From GCA-2688775 sp964524225 (GTDB lineage: Archaea > Nanobdellota > Nanobdellia > Woesearchaeales > GW2011-AR4), in contig CAZGEW010000011.1 of assembly GCA_964524225.1 (NCBI GenBank), positions 1 to 23,204 on the forward strand: 23,204 nucleotides of DNA. The letters run 5' to 3'. A model generated the notes under the pieces. The model ran no database searches. It saw only the letters and a program-made list of their open reading frames with translations, and was not told where the DNA came from. Shown here piece after piece: positions 1 to 8,431 of the stretch (positions are counted from its first letter, which is position 1; each line of letters starts with the position of its first letter). A program made the position numbers and the translations under genes.

Positions 1-1
1 T

Positions 2-3000
2 TTGCAGAGCAATAATCCATTAAATAATCAACAAATAAAAGATATTCCAGTTGATAGATTGCTTAATGAAAAAGAAGGTGCAGTCTCTCCTTATACTTCA
101 CAAGGTGACTTTTCTAGGGTATTAGTTAGTGCTAATGGCGAATCAGTTATAGTTGGAAGGCAAAACTTACAAACACAATTCACCCTAGATACTGCTCAAG
201 CTGATGCTCAAATTCGCTTAGACGAGTTTAATGGTTATATCATAAAGCTTAAGGATTTGTCATTGGCAGAGAAGTTCTATCAACTGAAAAAGGAGGCAAA
301 AGAACTTGACGATGTGAAAAAATCAATCCTTAAACAATATAAGGAAGAGTTGATAAAGAAACAAGATGTAGAGATTAATTCAATAAGAAATCTTGCTCCT
401 AGTTTGAAAGTTAGAAAGAAGTTTGTAACTGCATTTAATGGCTTTAGTTTTGAAGCTGACGAAAAAGATGCTGAAAAACTAAAAAAAGCAGGTTATAAAA
501 TCTGGCCAAATTGGAAAGCTAGAATTGTGCTTATGGACTCTGTACCATTAATTAATGCAGATGATGTTTGGAAGCTTGACAAAGATGGAAATGACTGCAC
601 AATATCTGGAAATGAATGCTTAACAGGAAAAGGAATAAGAATTGCAATTATTGATACAGGAGTAGATTACACACATGCAGATTTAGGAGGCTGTTTTGGT
701 GCTGAATGTAAAGTTATAGGTGGATATGATTTTGTCAATAACGATAATGACCCAATGGATGACAATGGGCATGGCACTCATGTTGCTGCAACAGCAGCAG
801 GAAATGGAGCTTTAAAAGGAGTAGCCCCTGATGCTAATGTTTATGCTTACAAAGTGTGTAATAACTATGGAAGTTGTCCTTATGATTACATTATGAATGC
901 AATTGAAAGAAGTCTTGACCCAAATGGTGATAGTGATACTTCAGACCATGTTGATGTTATTAGCATGAGTCTTGGTGGATTTGGTGATCCTGATGGCCCT
1001 TTATCTCAAGGTGTTGATAATGCTGTAAATGCAGGAGCTGTTGTTACTGTTGCAGCTGGAAATTGGGGTTCTGGAGAAAAAACAATTTCTAGCCCAGGCA
1101 CAGCTCGTAAGGCAATTACAATAGGTGCTAGTGCTAAAGAAGATTATATTGCATGGTTTAGTTCTCGAGGGCCTGTTGTTTGGAATGAGCAATCTATCAT
1201 GAAGCCAGATATAGTTGCACCCGGTGTTAATATTTGTGCAGCAGAATGGGATAATGCTTGGGATTATGCAAAATGCTTAGACGATAAGCACATAGCCATT
1301 TCTGGTACTTCAATGGCAACACCTCATGTGGCTGGTGCTGTTGCATTGTTGAAACAAAAAAATCCAGATTGGAGTCCTGAAGAGATTAAGGCTGCTATAA
1401 AGAATACAGCAGAAGATATTGGTTACAGTGTAATTGATAGGGGAAATGGTCGTTTAGAGGCATTAAATGCAGTTCAGCAATCTAGCTCACCACCAATTGC
1501 TGTGCTAGAACCAATTTCAATGATAGGCTCAACAAGACCTATTCAAGGTAGTATATCAACACAAGACCTTAAGTCATGGAGTCTTGCATATGCTGTATAT
1601 AATCCATATACTCCGGAAACAGATTGGAAGAAATTAATACACTCTTCTGATATTCCTACAAACCCCCTTTACTCTTTAAACACAATCTCTATTCCTGATG
1701 GAGACTACATCTTAAGATTTCTTGTTGAAGATTTCGATGGACAAATAGGAGTTGATTATGGGTATTTTGAAATTGACAAAATTAGAATAAACTCGCCACA
1801 AAACATAGATATTTATCGTGCAGGTGACTCTTTGCAATTACAATATGAAATTAATCAAGATGTTATTGCACAAGATATTTTTTGGGAATATGGCGTAAGC
1901 CAATCACCATACGAAAATCCAACAGAATGGTTTAGATTGTCATCTCAATCAATTTGGGATACAACAGGACTTTCAACAGGATGGTACACTCTTCGCCTCA
2001 ATGTGATTCATGACAGTATTCAAGATCAGGAAACTGTCATGTTGTATCTAGACAGCACTTTGAAGAAAGGATGGCCAGTGAGAATACCATTTGATAAATT
2101 TAATTGTAGTTGGTGGCCTTCTGGATGTTATTATTGGGGAGGATATCTAGAGCCGGTAGTGGCTGACCTTGATGGTGATGGGCAAAATGAGATTATTGTT
2201 TATGCTGGTGGCAATCCACCAAAACTTTATGTATATAATTATGACGGTATAATACTCTGGACTTCTAATGTTGGAGGTAGTGAGGTGGCTGGAGGAAATC
2301 TTCATATTCCACTAATTGAAGATATTGGTGGTGATAGCAAGAAAGAGATTTTTGCGCTTAATTTTAATGAAGAAAGTAATAACTTCTCAGACTTATATTC
2401 CTTTTCATATGATGGAAAGCTTCGACCAGGCTGGCCTATAAATATCCCAAAGACTTATAAGATTACCATGCTTATTGCAGATATTAACATAGATGGTAAA
2501 AATGAGATTATCATAAAAAGTCATGGTTATGAGTACATGCTGATATTAAGCAGTGACGGTCAAATAATCTCTCAATGGGATATGCTAGATGTTAGGTGGG
2601 GAGCTGATATTGTTGGAACACCTGCTGTAGGTAATTTTGATGATGACCAAGACTTAGAGATTGTTGTAGCTAGGCCGTCTGACAAAGCAGGTGGTATTTG
2701 GGATAATGGTAATTTTGTTGGTCGGAACAATGAAGGTGAAGTACATGTCTTTAATTTGGATGGTTCAGAAATCCAAGGATGGCCTGTAAAAACTGATGGA
2801 GTTATATTCTCATCACCTGCTGTTGGCGATTTGAATAATGATGGGCAAAATGAGATTATTGTAGGTTTAATGTATGAATCAGATGTATTTCCAGATTACC
2901 TCTATGGGGGCTTATATGTATTTGATGCAAAAGGCAATGTAATGTCAGGCTGGCCTGTAATGAAAGGTTACAATTATTGGTCATCACCTTCTCTTGGCGA

Positions 3001-4024
3001 TTTAGATGGAGATATGGATCTTGAAATAGTTGCAAGCCGCCTTGGATTTGAAACACAATTTTATCATCACGATGGAGGTCTTGCAGTTGGCTGGCCACAA
3101 TACACAAGCTGGAATGATTATTACTCAACTGTAATTGGTGATATTGATGGAGATAAAAAATCTGATATTGTAACTACTGCCGGAAATGTGTATTATGGAG
3201 GAGGTGGCGGTGTATATGCGTGGACATCTAATGGTCAATTAATCCAAGGATTTCCAAAGGGAACAGAGGCTGATGCTCAAGCTCCAGCTGTTATTGCTGA
3301 TTTGGAAGGAGACGGTAAAATTGACCTTGTAGCGAGTTCTGATTTGGACTATGACTTTATAAAAAATATATATAAGTATAGAAGCTCTATTTATGTGTGG
3401 GAGACTGGTAGCAATATTGATAAGCCAAGTATGCATTGGCCTACTTTTCACCATGATGTGCAAAGAACAGGACTTTATCAAATTCCTCCGTCTATATCAG
3501 CAGACATCAAAGCCAACAACTCAGATGGTCCAATAGCTATTCCATATAAATCCTCAACAAAAATAAGCTGGAGTTCTGAGCATGCTGAATCTTGTATTGT
3601 TTTGCCACCACGATGGAATGGTACTTCTGGCTCAAGGTCAACTGGAGCGCTTACTTCCTCAACAACCTATACATTAAATTGCTCTGGTGAAGGTGGTTCA
3701 GCAACAGATTCTGTAAGAGTAAATGTAAATCCGCCTCTTCCAGACCTTACAATTCCAAAAGGCAAGGTTATTAAGATAGGCACAAAAAGAACGTATGAAA
3801 TAACTGTCATCAATAATGGAACAAATCATTCAGGGCAGTGGGAACTCTTAGTTAAAGATTCTGCTAGTGCACCGAGAAATGCAACTTATCCCTCATTAAA
3901 GCCTGCTGGAAGCAGGGTAATTAGAGGGAATGTATTTGGACTGCCTGTTACATTTACTGTTGACCCAAAAAATAAAATTAAAGAACTAAACGAAAATAAT
4001 AATAATTTAACTATAACATCGTAA
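2..4024 (+). CDS. Giant secreted subtilisin-like serine protease with FG-GAP/VCBS repeats (5' partial)
   Basis: This is an S8-family serine endopeptidase, probably extracellular or surface-bound. The catalytic triad is visible: Asp218 in AIIDTGVDY, His257 in NGHGTHVAA and Ser437 in SGTSMATPHVAG, with the oxyanion Asn354 in VAAGN. Residues 40-190 resemble an inhibitor-type propeptide. From about residue 715 to 1105 run eight FG-GAP/VCBS-like repeats of the form GDLDGDGxxEIV, the calcium-binding blades of an integrin-alpha-like propeller. A beta-sandwich with a Cys pair follows (about 1160-1245), then a CARDB-like domain (about 1250-1340) ending at the stop. The first in-frame start is a TTG at base 2 with no signal peptide behind it, so the true N terminus probably lies outside the window. 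A role in protein scavenging or host/prey interaction is plausible but inferred. Confidence 0.92.
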   Translation: MQSNNPLNNQQIKDIPVDRLLNEKEGAVSPYTSQGDFSRVLVSANGESVIVGRQNLQTQFTLDTAQADAQIRLDEFNGYIIKLKDLSLAEKFYQLKKEAKELDDVKKSILKQYKEELIKKQDVEINSIRNLAPSLKVRKKFVTAFNGFSFEADEKDAEKLKKAGYKIWPNWKARIVLMDSVPLINADDVWKLDKDGNDCTISGNECLTGKGIRIAIIDTGVDYTHADLGGCFGAECKVIGGYDFVNNDNDPMDDNGHGTHVAATAAGNGALKGVAPDANVYAYKVCNNYGSCPYDYIMNAIERSLDPNGDSDTSDHVDVISMSLGGFGDPDGPLSQGVDNAVNAGAVVTVAAGNWGSGEKTISSPGTARKAITIGASAKEDYIAWFSSRGPVVWNEQSIMKPDIVAPGVNICAAEWDNAWDYAKCLDDKHIAISGTSMATPHVAGAVALLKQKNPDWSPEEIKAAIKNTAEDIGYSVIDRGNGRLEALNAVQQSSSPPIAVLEPISMIGSTRPIQGSISTQDLKSWSLAYAVYNPYTPETDWKKLIHSSDIPTNPLYSLNTISIPDGDYILRFLVEDFDGQIGVDYGYFEIDKIRINSPQNIDIYRAGDSLQLQYEINQDVIAQDIFWEYGVSQSPYENPTEWFRLSSQSIWDTTGLSTGWYTLRLNVIHDSIQDQETVMLYLDSTLKKGWPVRIPFDKFNCSWWPSGCYYWGGYLEPVVADLDGDGQNEIIVYAGGNPPKLYVYNYDGIILWTSNVGGSEVAGGNLHIPLIEDIGGDSKKEIFALNFNEESNNFSDLYSFSYDGKLRPGWPINIPKTYKITMLIADINIDGKNEIIIKSHGYEYMLILSSDGQIISQWDMLDVRWGADIVGTPAVGNFDDDQDLEIVVARPSDKAGGIWDNGNFVGRNNEGEVHVFNLDGSEIQGWPVKTDGVIFSSPAVGDLNNDGQNEIIVGLMYESDVFPDYLYGGLYVFDAKGNVMSGWPVMKGYNYWSSPSLGDLDGDMDLEIVASRLGFETQFYHHDGGLAVGWPQYTSWNDYYSTVIGDIDGDKKSDIVTTAGNVYYGGGGGVYAWTSNGQLIQGFPKGTEADAQAPAVIADLEGDGKIDLVASSDLDYDFIKNIYKYRSSIYVWETGSNIDKPSMHWPTFHHDVQRTGLYQIPPSISADIKANNSDGPIAIPYKSSTKISWSSEHAESCIVLPPRWNGTSGSRSTGALTSSTTYTLNCSGEGGSATDSVRVNVNPPLPDLTIPKGKVIKIGTKRTYEITVINNGTNHSGQWELLVKDSASAPRNATYPSLKPAGSRVIRGNVFGLPVTFTVDPKNKIKELNENNNNLTITS

Positions 4025-4053
4025 AAAATTATTGCAAAGCAATAATTTTTTAC
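4021..4053 (+). terminator. Perfect 15-bp hairpin with AAA loop across the subtilase stop codon
   Basis: The arms at 4021-4035 and 4039-4053 pair perfectly around an AAA loop, with a T-rich 3' arm. It starts at the last base of the final sense codon of the protease and ends 22 nt before the MgtC start. It could be a terminator for the protease or a leader element for the next gene. Archaeal terminators do not need hairpins, so the role is uncertain. Confidence 0.45.
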
Positions 4054-4075
4054 ATTTAAATTTTTTACGTTTAAA

Positions 4076-4483
4076 ATGATAGACTATACAGAAGTGTTAC
4101 TTAGATTAGTATTTGCGACATTAGCTGGCGGCTTAATTGGTCTGGAGAGGGAGGTTGTACATAAACCAGCAGGTGTAAGAACCCATATGCTTGTTTGCCT
4201 TGGCTCTGCTTTATTTACTATTTTAACAATAGAAGGTTTTTCAGCAGGCGATCCTATTAGGATAGCTGCTGCCATCGCAATGGGCATAGGATTTTTAGGA
4301 GCAGGGACAATTTTTAAGTCAAAAAATGAAGTATATGGGTTAACAACAGCTGCTTCAATTTGGAGTGTAGCAGCAGTTGGATTAGCAATTGGATTAGGAT
4401 ATTATTTCATTACAATTGTTGCAGTAACCTTGATTTTGTTAATTTTGCATTTGAATAAATATGAATTTTTTAAGAATTTATAG
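4076..4483 (+). CDS. MgtC/SapB-family membrane protein
   Basis: This is a 135-residue integral membrane protein with the MgtC signature: a first helix ending in GGLIGLERE, then the conserved GVRTHMLVCLGSAL, and GIGFLGAGTIFK followed by GLTTAASIW. Four to five hydrophobic segments span nearly the whole length. It matches the MgtC membrane domain only; the cytosolic C-terminal domain of Salmonella MgtC is absent, as in many short homologues. The family is linked to magnesium limitation, membrane potential and, in pathogens, F-type ATPase control; its role in archaea is not settled. The ATG lies 22 nt after the hairpin at 4021-4053, behind an AT-rich stretch without a Shine-Dalgarno motif. Confidence 0.9.
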   Translation: MIDYTEVLLRLVFATLAGGLIGLEREVVHKPAGVRTHMLVCLGSALFTILTIEGFSAGDPIRIAAAIAMGIGFLGAGTIFKSKNEVYGLTTAASIWSVAAVGLAIGLGYYFITIVAVTLILLILHLNKYEFFKNL

Positions 4484-4494
4484 TATATGCATAT

Positions 4495-7068
4495 TCATAC
4501 TTCAAATTCCTTCTTCTCTTTCGGCAAAGCTGTTGGTGCTGAGCCACCGTGCCAAGAAAATCTTGGCCTTACTTTAACTGGATAAAGCTTTTCATTTACA
4601 TCGTCAAAGATTATTGCTGCACCATCTTCTGTTGGTAACAAGCTAAGCTGCTTGTCAAGTCCTTCCCGCATATAGCTTTGCATTAATCCGCCTAAAGCTT
4701 GAATGTCAATATTAGCAGTTATTCTATGAGCAATTACAATATCTGATTGGGTTATCACATCAGAGTGAATCTTGCCAGGCTGTTGAGAAGTCAAAATAAG
4801 AGAAATTCCAGGTTGTCTACCTTCTCTAAGAACAGTAATTAATGGATGTGTTGCTGGAGTTTTGCCTTTATTCGGCAAAAATTCATGTGCCTCGTCTATT
4901 ACAAGCCATACCATAGGTTCTTTTTTTTCTTCAACCCCTTCCTCAACAAAGAAATGAATCTCTTTACTTATTTCTGCTTCTTCCTCCGCCTTTCTAGAAA
5001 CCATTCTTTGTACAAACAACTTCTGGGCTACTAATCCAATGACAAGACTTCTCAAATTCTCAGCACCGCTTGTTGTAGCGTAGGCACTAACATCTAATAC
5101 AGTTATCTGCGAAGGTACAAACAGATCTTCTATTAAAGTTCCTTCTTTGCTGAATAAACCCCACTTATCTGCAACCATAAATCTATTTACAACAGCATCT
5201 CTTATATTTTGCTCGAATCTACCATCTCTTTGCACAGCACTTATAATATCATTAATATCATAATCAAAATTTACTTCTTTCAAATCATTAACAATTCTTT
5301 CAATCATAATTCCTATAGGCTCTGTTATACCAACATTGAAAATCATACACCACTCCTCAGCATTAATCTCGCTAGTCTTTATTGAAAATGGAAAATCAGT
5401 AGGTATGCCTTTTTCTTTGTACTCCTTAAAAAATCCTACAGGTGTGAAAATTTGAACATTTATACCTTTAGATTCTAGTCCCCATTCATCTAGTAATTGC
5501 TTTTCCTTGTTGTTGGGATACTTCATAGTCCAGTAAATTCCCATAGTATCAAGCATAACAACAGCTAAATTTTTCTTAATATCAGCAGGCAGCTCATTAA
5601 TGCCTTCTGCAATTACCCCCATGCTGTAACTATTATGAACTATGATGTTATTGGCAACAAAATTATGGAGTTCAGGAACAGTTATATCAAAAACTTCAAA
5701 GTCCCCCAGTAGAGTTTCAATAGAAACAATCTCGTCCCAGAATATGTCTGACTCTGCAATCAATTTTATTCTGTAGTTGTTGTCTGCTAAAGCAATTTGC
5801 AACAATTTTTGCCTTGAAGGCGAATAATTTACGCTGCTTCTAAGGGATTTAGGGCTTTTATATCCAAATGTATCAACATTTGGATTTCTTCTTAATTGAG
5901 CCATCTCTTTTAATGCAATGTACTGTTTTCTTTCTTTTTCTCCAAAAAAACCGATTTCATTTATAAACTTCAGCACATTTTCACCGTCAATTGCCAATTC
6001 ATATGGCAAGAACAATTTTTTATTGAATTTAATTTTTTTAGTCCTTAATTTAGCCAAAATGCCAAATCTCAATAGCAAGCTTTTGGTTTGTCTTGCCAAT
6101 TTTTCTGATGAAGAACTATAGGATATTTCCCAATAGGGTGAGCTTTTTTGTGGCTTGTAAATACTACCCTCACAACTAAATAGTCTATTAATAAATAAAG
6201 CGAGTTTATTTTTTGTTAATTTAAATAATCTTTCAGGCACAAACTTTTCTTTAGATAATAAATTGTAGATACCATAATCTTCAAGAAATTTTCTTATTTT
6301 AGTTTTTTCATGCTCTATACTTGAACCTTGTGCAAATCTTCCTAAATTATCTCTTTTTATATTGTAGCCAAGAACAACCCTTTTACTCCTTGAATATACC
6401 CTATATTGTCCTTTCTTGGATAATAACGGTGTTAATTCTATGCTTTTGTCTAATAACCTAAGCGAATTTCTTAATTCTTCAACTATTATATTATCATTGT
6501 TTGTAAAAAATAAGCTTTTTTTGGTATGCCCTTCTGTTATAAGATAAGCCAAAATTTTTATCTCATGCTCTGGCACAACTTCATTACCAAAAACATTCAT
6601 TACCCTAGGAGTCGCTATTCTGCTTCCAATTTGCAGGTTTTCTGCATTTAGCCATCCTTTTACAGTCAATAGAGGATGCTCTGACGTCAGTTTTATTTCT
6701 TTACCACTCCTTAATTTTATATGTAAAAGCTTGTTTACTTTTCTTGTATAAAACGCAGTTTTTTTTGAATTTATAAGCTTAAGCTGATGATTTAATGCAA
6801 TCACATCATCATTATTATTAAAAAGCTCTTTTATAGGCATTTCTACACCATTACCTAATGTTACTAAACTGTCACCATAAAGGCATTTCCCCGAGCCTCT
6901 TTTTCCAACTATAAAAACAATATGGGATTTGGACACATCAAGATAGACTTTATTAGATAATGAGGTGGTTTGGCCCATCTTGACATAATGCTTACCTAAA
7001 AAAACAGCACCTTCAATACCATATTTTTCTTTCTCTGCCTGGTTTCTGCCTATAAGAATGTCATACAT
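4495..7068 (-). CDS. HerA/DUF87-like P-loop ATPase interrupted by an intein
   Basis: The precursor has 857 residues and yields a 439-residue ATPase after splicing. The extein is of the HerA-FtsK type: Walker A GKRGSGK(S), split by the intein after Lys61, Walker B VWLVIDEAHE with Asp725-Glu726, a sensor-like LILTSQQP and a downstream REGRQPG segment. HerA proteins form hexameric DNA translocases that in archaea work with NurA, Mre11 and Rad50 in end resection. None of these partners is in the window, so this may be a HerA paralogue of unknown substrate. The N-terminal 45 residues (GAVFLGKHYVK) form the short HAS-barrel-like lead-in. The gene is convergent with the MgtC gene and shares a divergent promoter region with the gene at 7235. 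Without splicing the P-loop would be destroyed. Confidence 0.88.
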   Translation of the reverse strand: MYDILIGRNQAEKEKYGIEGAVFLGKHYVKMGQTTSLSNKVYLDVSKSHIVFIVGKRGSGKCLYGDSLVTLGNGVEMPIKELFNNNDDVIALNHQLKLINSKKTAFYTRKVNKLLHIKLRSGKEIKLTSEHPLLTVKGWLNAENLQIGSRIATPRVMNVFGNEVVPEHEIKILAYLITEGHTKKSLFFTNNDNIIVEELRNSLRLLDKSIELTPLLSKKGQYRVYSRSKRVVLGYNIKRDNLGRFAQGSSIEHEKTKIRKFLEDYGIYNLLSKEKFVPERLFKLTKNKLALFINRLFSCEGSIYKPQKSSPYWEISYSSSSEKLARQTKSLLLRFGILAKLRTKKIKFNKKLFLPYELAIDGENVLKFINEIGFFGEKERKQYIALKEMAQLRRNPNVDTFGYKSPKSLRSSVNYSPSRQKLLQIALADNNYRIKLIAESDIFWDEIVSIETLLGDFEVFDITVPELHNFVANNIIVHNSYSMGVIAEGINELPADIKKNLAVVMLDTMGIYWTMKYPNNKEKQLLDEWGLESKGINVQIFTPVGFFKEYKEKGIPTDFPFSIKTSEINAEEWCMIFNVGITEPIGIMIERIVNDLKEVNFDYDINDIISAVQRDGRFEQNIRDAVVNRFMVADKWGLFSKEGTLIEDLFVPSQITVLDVSAYATTSGAENLRSLVIGLVAQKLFVQRMVSRKAEEEAEISKEIHFFVEEGVEEKKEPMVWLVIDEAHEFLPNKGKTPATHPLITVLREGRQPGISLILTSQQPGKIHSDVITQSDIVIAHRITANIDIQALGGLMQSYMREGLDKQLSLLPTEDGAAIIFDDVNEKLYPVKVRPRFSWHGGSAPTALPKEKKEFEV
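5632..6885 (-). mobile_element. LAGLIDADG-type intein in the Walker A motif
   Basis: This in-frame 418-residue intein (precursor residues 62-479) starts with Cys62 in CLYGDSLV and ends in IIVHN, followed by extein Ser480. Splicing blocks are recognisable: block B LTSEHPLLT with His131, block F FEVFDITVPELHNF and block G NIIVHN with the penultimate His478. Two dodecapeptide-like motifs, LAYLITEG (residues 173-180) and LFINRLFSCEG (291-301), mark a LAGLIDADG homing endonuclease, with Glu179 and Glu300 in place of the usual acidic Asp. It is large and has no frameshift, so both splicing and homing may be intact. The insertion point, between Lys and Ser of GSGK/S, is a common intein site in P-loop ATPases. 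Confidence 0.93.
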
Positions 7069-7091
7069 TTTAACAAATGAAAAATTAAATG

Positions 7092-7124
7092 AAAAATTTT
7101 TCTGCCTTTGGCAGAAAAATTTTT
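7092..7124 (-). promoter_or_regulatory. 15-bp perfect hairpin in the leader of the intein-bearing ATPase gene
   Basis: The arms at 7092-7106 and 7110-7124 pair perfectly; in the minus-strand sense the loop is AAA. A TATA-like stretch just upstream (around 7125-7135) would place it in or next to the 5' leader, 23 nt before the ATG at 7068. The stretch between hairpin and ATG resembles the one before the MgtC gene. Confidence 0.4.
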
Positions 7125-7197
7125 ATTATATCTTTGTTATATTAATGTTTTTATTGAAACTTAATAGTAATGAAAAATCCTCTACAAATTAGAAAGA

Positions 7198-7207
7198 TTT
7201 ATTTATT
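7198..7207 (+). promoter_or_regulatory. Probable TATA box for the thioredoxin-fold gene
   Basis: The AT-rich element tttatttatta is centred about 32 nt before the ATG at 7235, with a purine-rich BRE-like aaag before it. It predicts a very short leader, as is common in archaea. Confidence 0.4.
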
Positions 7208-7234
7208 AGCGAGATTTGCTTAATTAGGGTTGTT

Positions 7235-8431
7235 ATGGACGACAAAACACAGAAAGAAAGACTCGAACAAGAGTTGAGATTCCTAAAAGAAAGTTTTGAA
7301 GCAGAGGTAATAAGCAATGAGGAATATGAAAAAGGAAAAGAAAGAATAGAAAGAAAACTAAAGCTTAGTGAAATCGAGGGTGAGAGCAATCAGCAATACA
7401 TAGAACAGCTTCCTAAAAAAGAAGAGTTACAACAACAAAAAGAAGAAGCGCAACAACAAGAAAAAATTGTAACAGAAAAAGAGTCTGAAAAGATAAAATT
7501 AAATGTAATTCAAGATGAACTACAAGAACAACAAGAGCAAAAAATAATAAAAACAGTAGAACAAAAAACTGAAGAAGTTAAAAAGGTTGAAGAGGAGAAA
7601 AGGGACAGTAAGCTCTTTAAATATGGAATTATTTTTGTAATCTTGATTATTATGGTTTATTTTTCATTTTCTTTAATAAAAAAAGATAACGAAAAAAATT
7701 TTGAAATGCCAAAGAATGCTCCAGAGCAATTTTTTTTTGTTGCATGCAGCTCTGATAACGATTGCCAAGAAGCTGGAAAAGAAAGCTATTGCATTAACCC
7801 AGGGACAAAAGATGCAAAATGTGAATTTAAAGAGCTCAAGACCAGCATTATTGTATTGAACGACAAAGCAAACTGCTTTAATTGCAATACCGAAAGGGTT
7901 CTATCAATATTAGAAAGTTGGTTTGGTGAGCTTAATATCGAGGAATTGGATTATAACTCAAATAGAGGCAAGGAATTAGCTGAAAAGTTTGATGCTAGAC
8001 TATTACCCCTATACATACTCGATGAAAATATTACAAAAAATACAAAGTTTAAGGAGCTCAAGCAGATATTTATAACAAAGAATGATAAGTATGTAATGAG
8101 TGATGATGCTACTGGAGCAAGTCTTTATTTTAGAAGAGAAAATATTCCAAATAAGCTTGATTTGATTATAGTTAATGGAGATGAAGTTAGCATAAAAGCT
8201 GAAAAGAATCTCAAAGAATTTTTGGACGTTTTTAGAGATGTAAAATTTGAAAAACATACATCTATAGATGAAATCGCAAAAGAACTGGGTATTAAGACAT
8301 TTCCAACTTTCTTAATTAATAACAGAATTAAATTTAGTGGTGTGTTTCCAGCAGAAACAATAAAGGAAAATTTTTGTAGTCTAAACAAAGTTCTTTCATG
8401 TGAAAAAAATTTATCAAAAAATTTAATTTAG
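7235..8431 (+). CDS. Membrane-anchored protein with tandem thioredoxin-like domains
   Basis: This is a 398-residue protein of unknown substrate. Residues 5-50 are a SHOCT-like or coiled-coil segment (FLKESFEAEVISNEEYEKGK). Residues 53-125 are a Gln/Glu/Lys-rich low-complexity linker. A single transmembrane helix lies at about 130-148 (GIIFVILIIMVYFSFSLI). The remainder should be outside the cell: a short Cys-containing segment (ACSSDNDC...YCINPG), a first thioredoxin-like unit with a CFNC motif at Cys214/Cys217, and a second unit ending in the cis-proline-type motif IKTFPTFLINNR. The CFNC pair sits where a redox-active CXXC would be, which suggests disulfide exchange outside the membrane; this is inference. 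Its stop overlaps the dnaG stop in a convergent arrangement. Confidence 0.75.
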   Translation: MDDKTQKERLEQELRFLKESFEAEVISNEEYEKGKERIERKLKLSEIEGESNQQYIEQLPKKEELQQQKEEAQQQEKIVTEKESEKIKLNVIQDELQEQQEQKIIKTVEQKTEEVKKVEEEKRDSKLFKYGIIFVILIIMVYFSFSLIKKDNEKNFEMPKNAPEQFFFVACSSDNDCQEAGKESYCINPGTKDAKCEFKELKTSIIVLNDKANCFNCNTERVLSILESWFGELNIEELDYNSNRGKELAEKFDARLLPLYILDENITKNTKFKELKQIFITKNDKYVMSDDATGASLYFRRENIPNKLDLIIVNGDEVSIKAEKNLKEFLDVFRDVKFEKHTSIDEIAKELGIKTFPTFLINNRIKFSGVFPAETIKENFCSLNKVLSCEKNLSKNLI

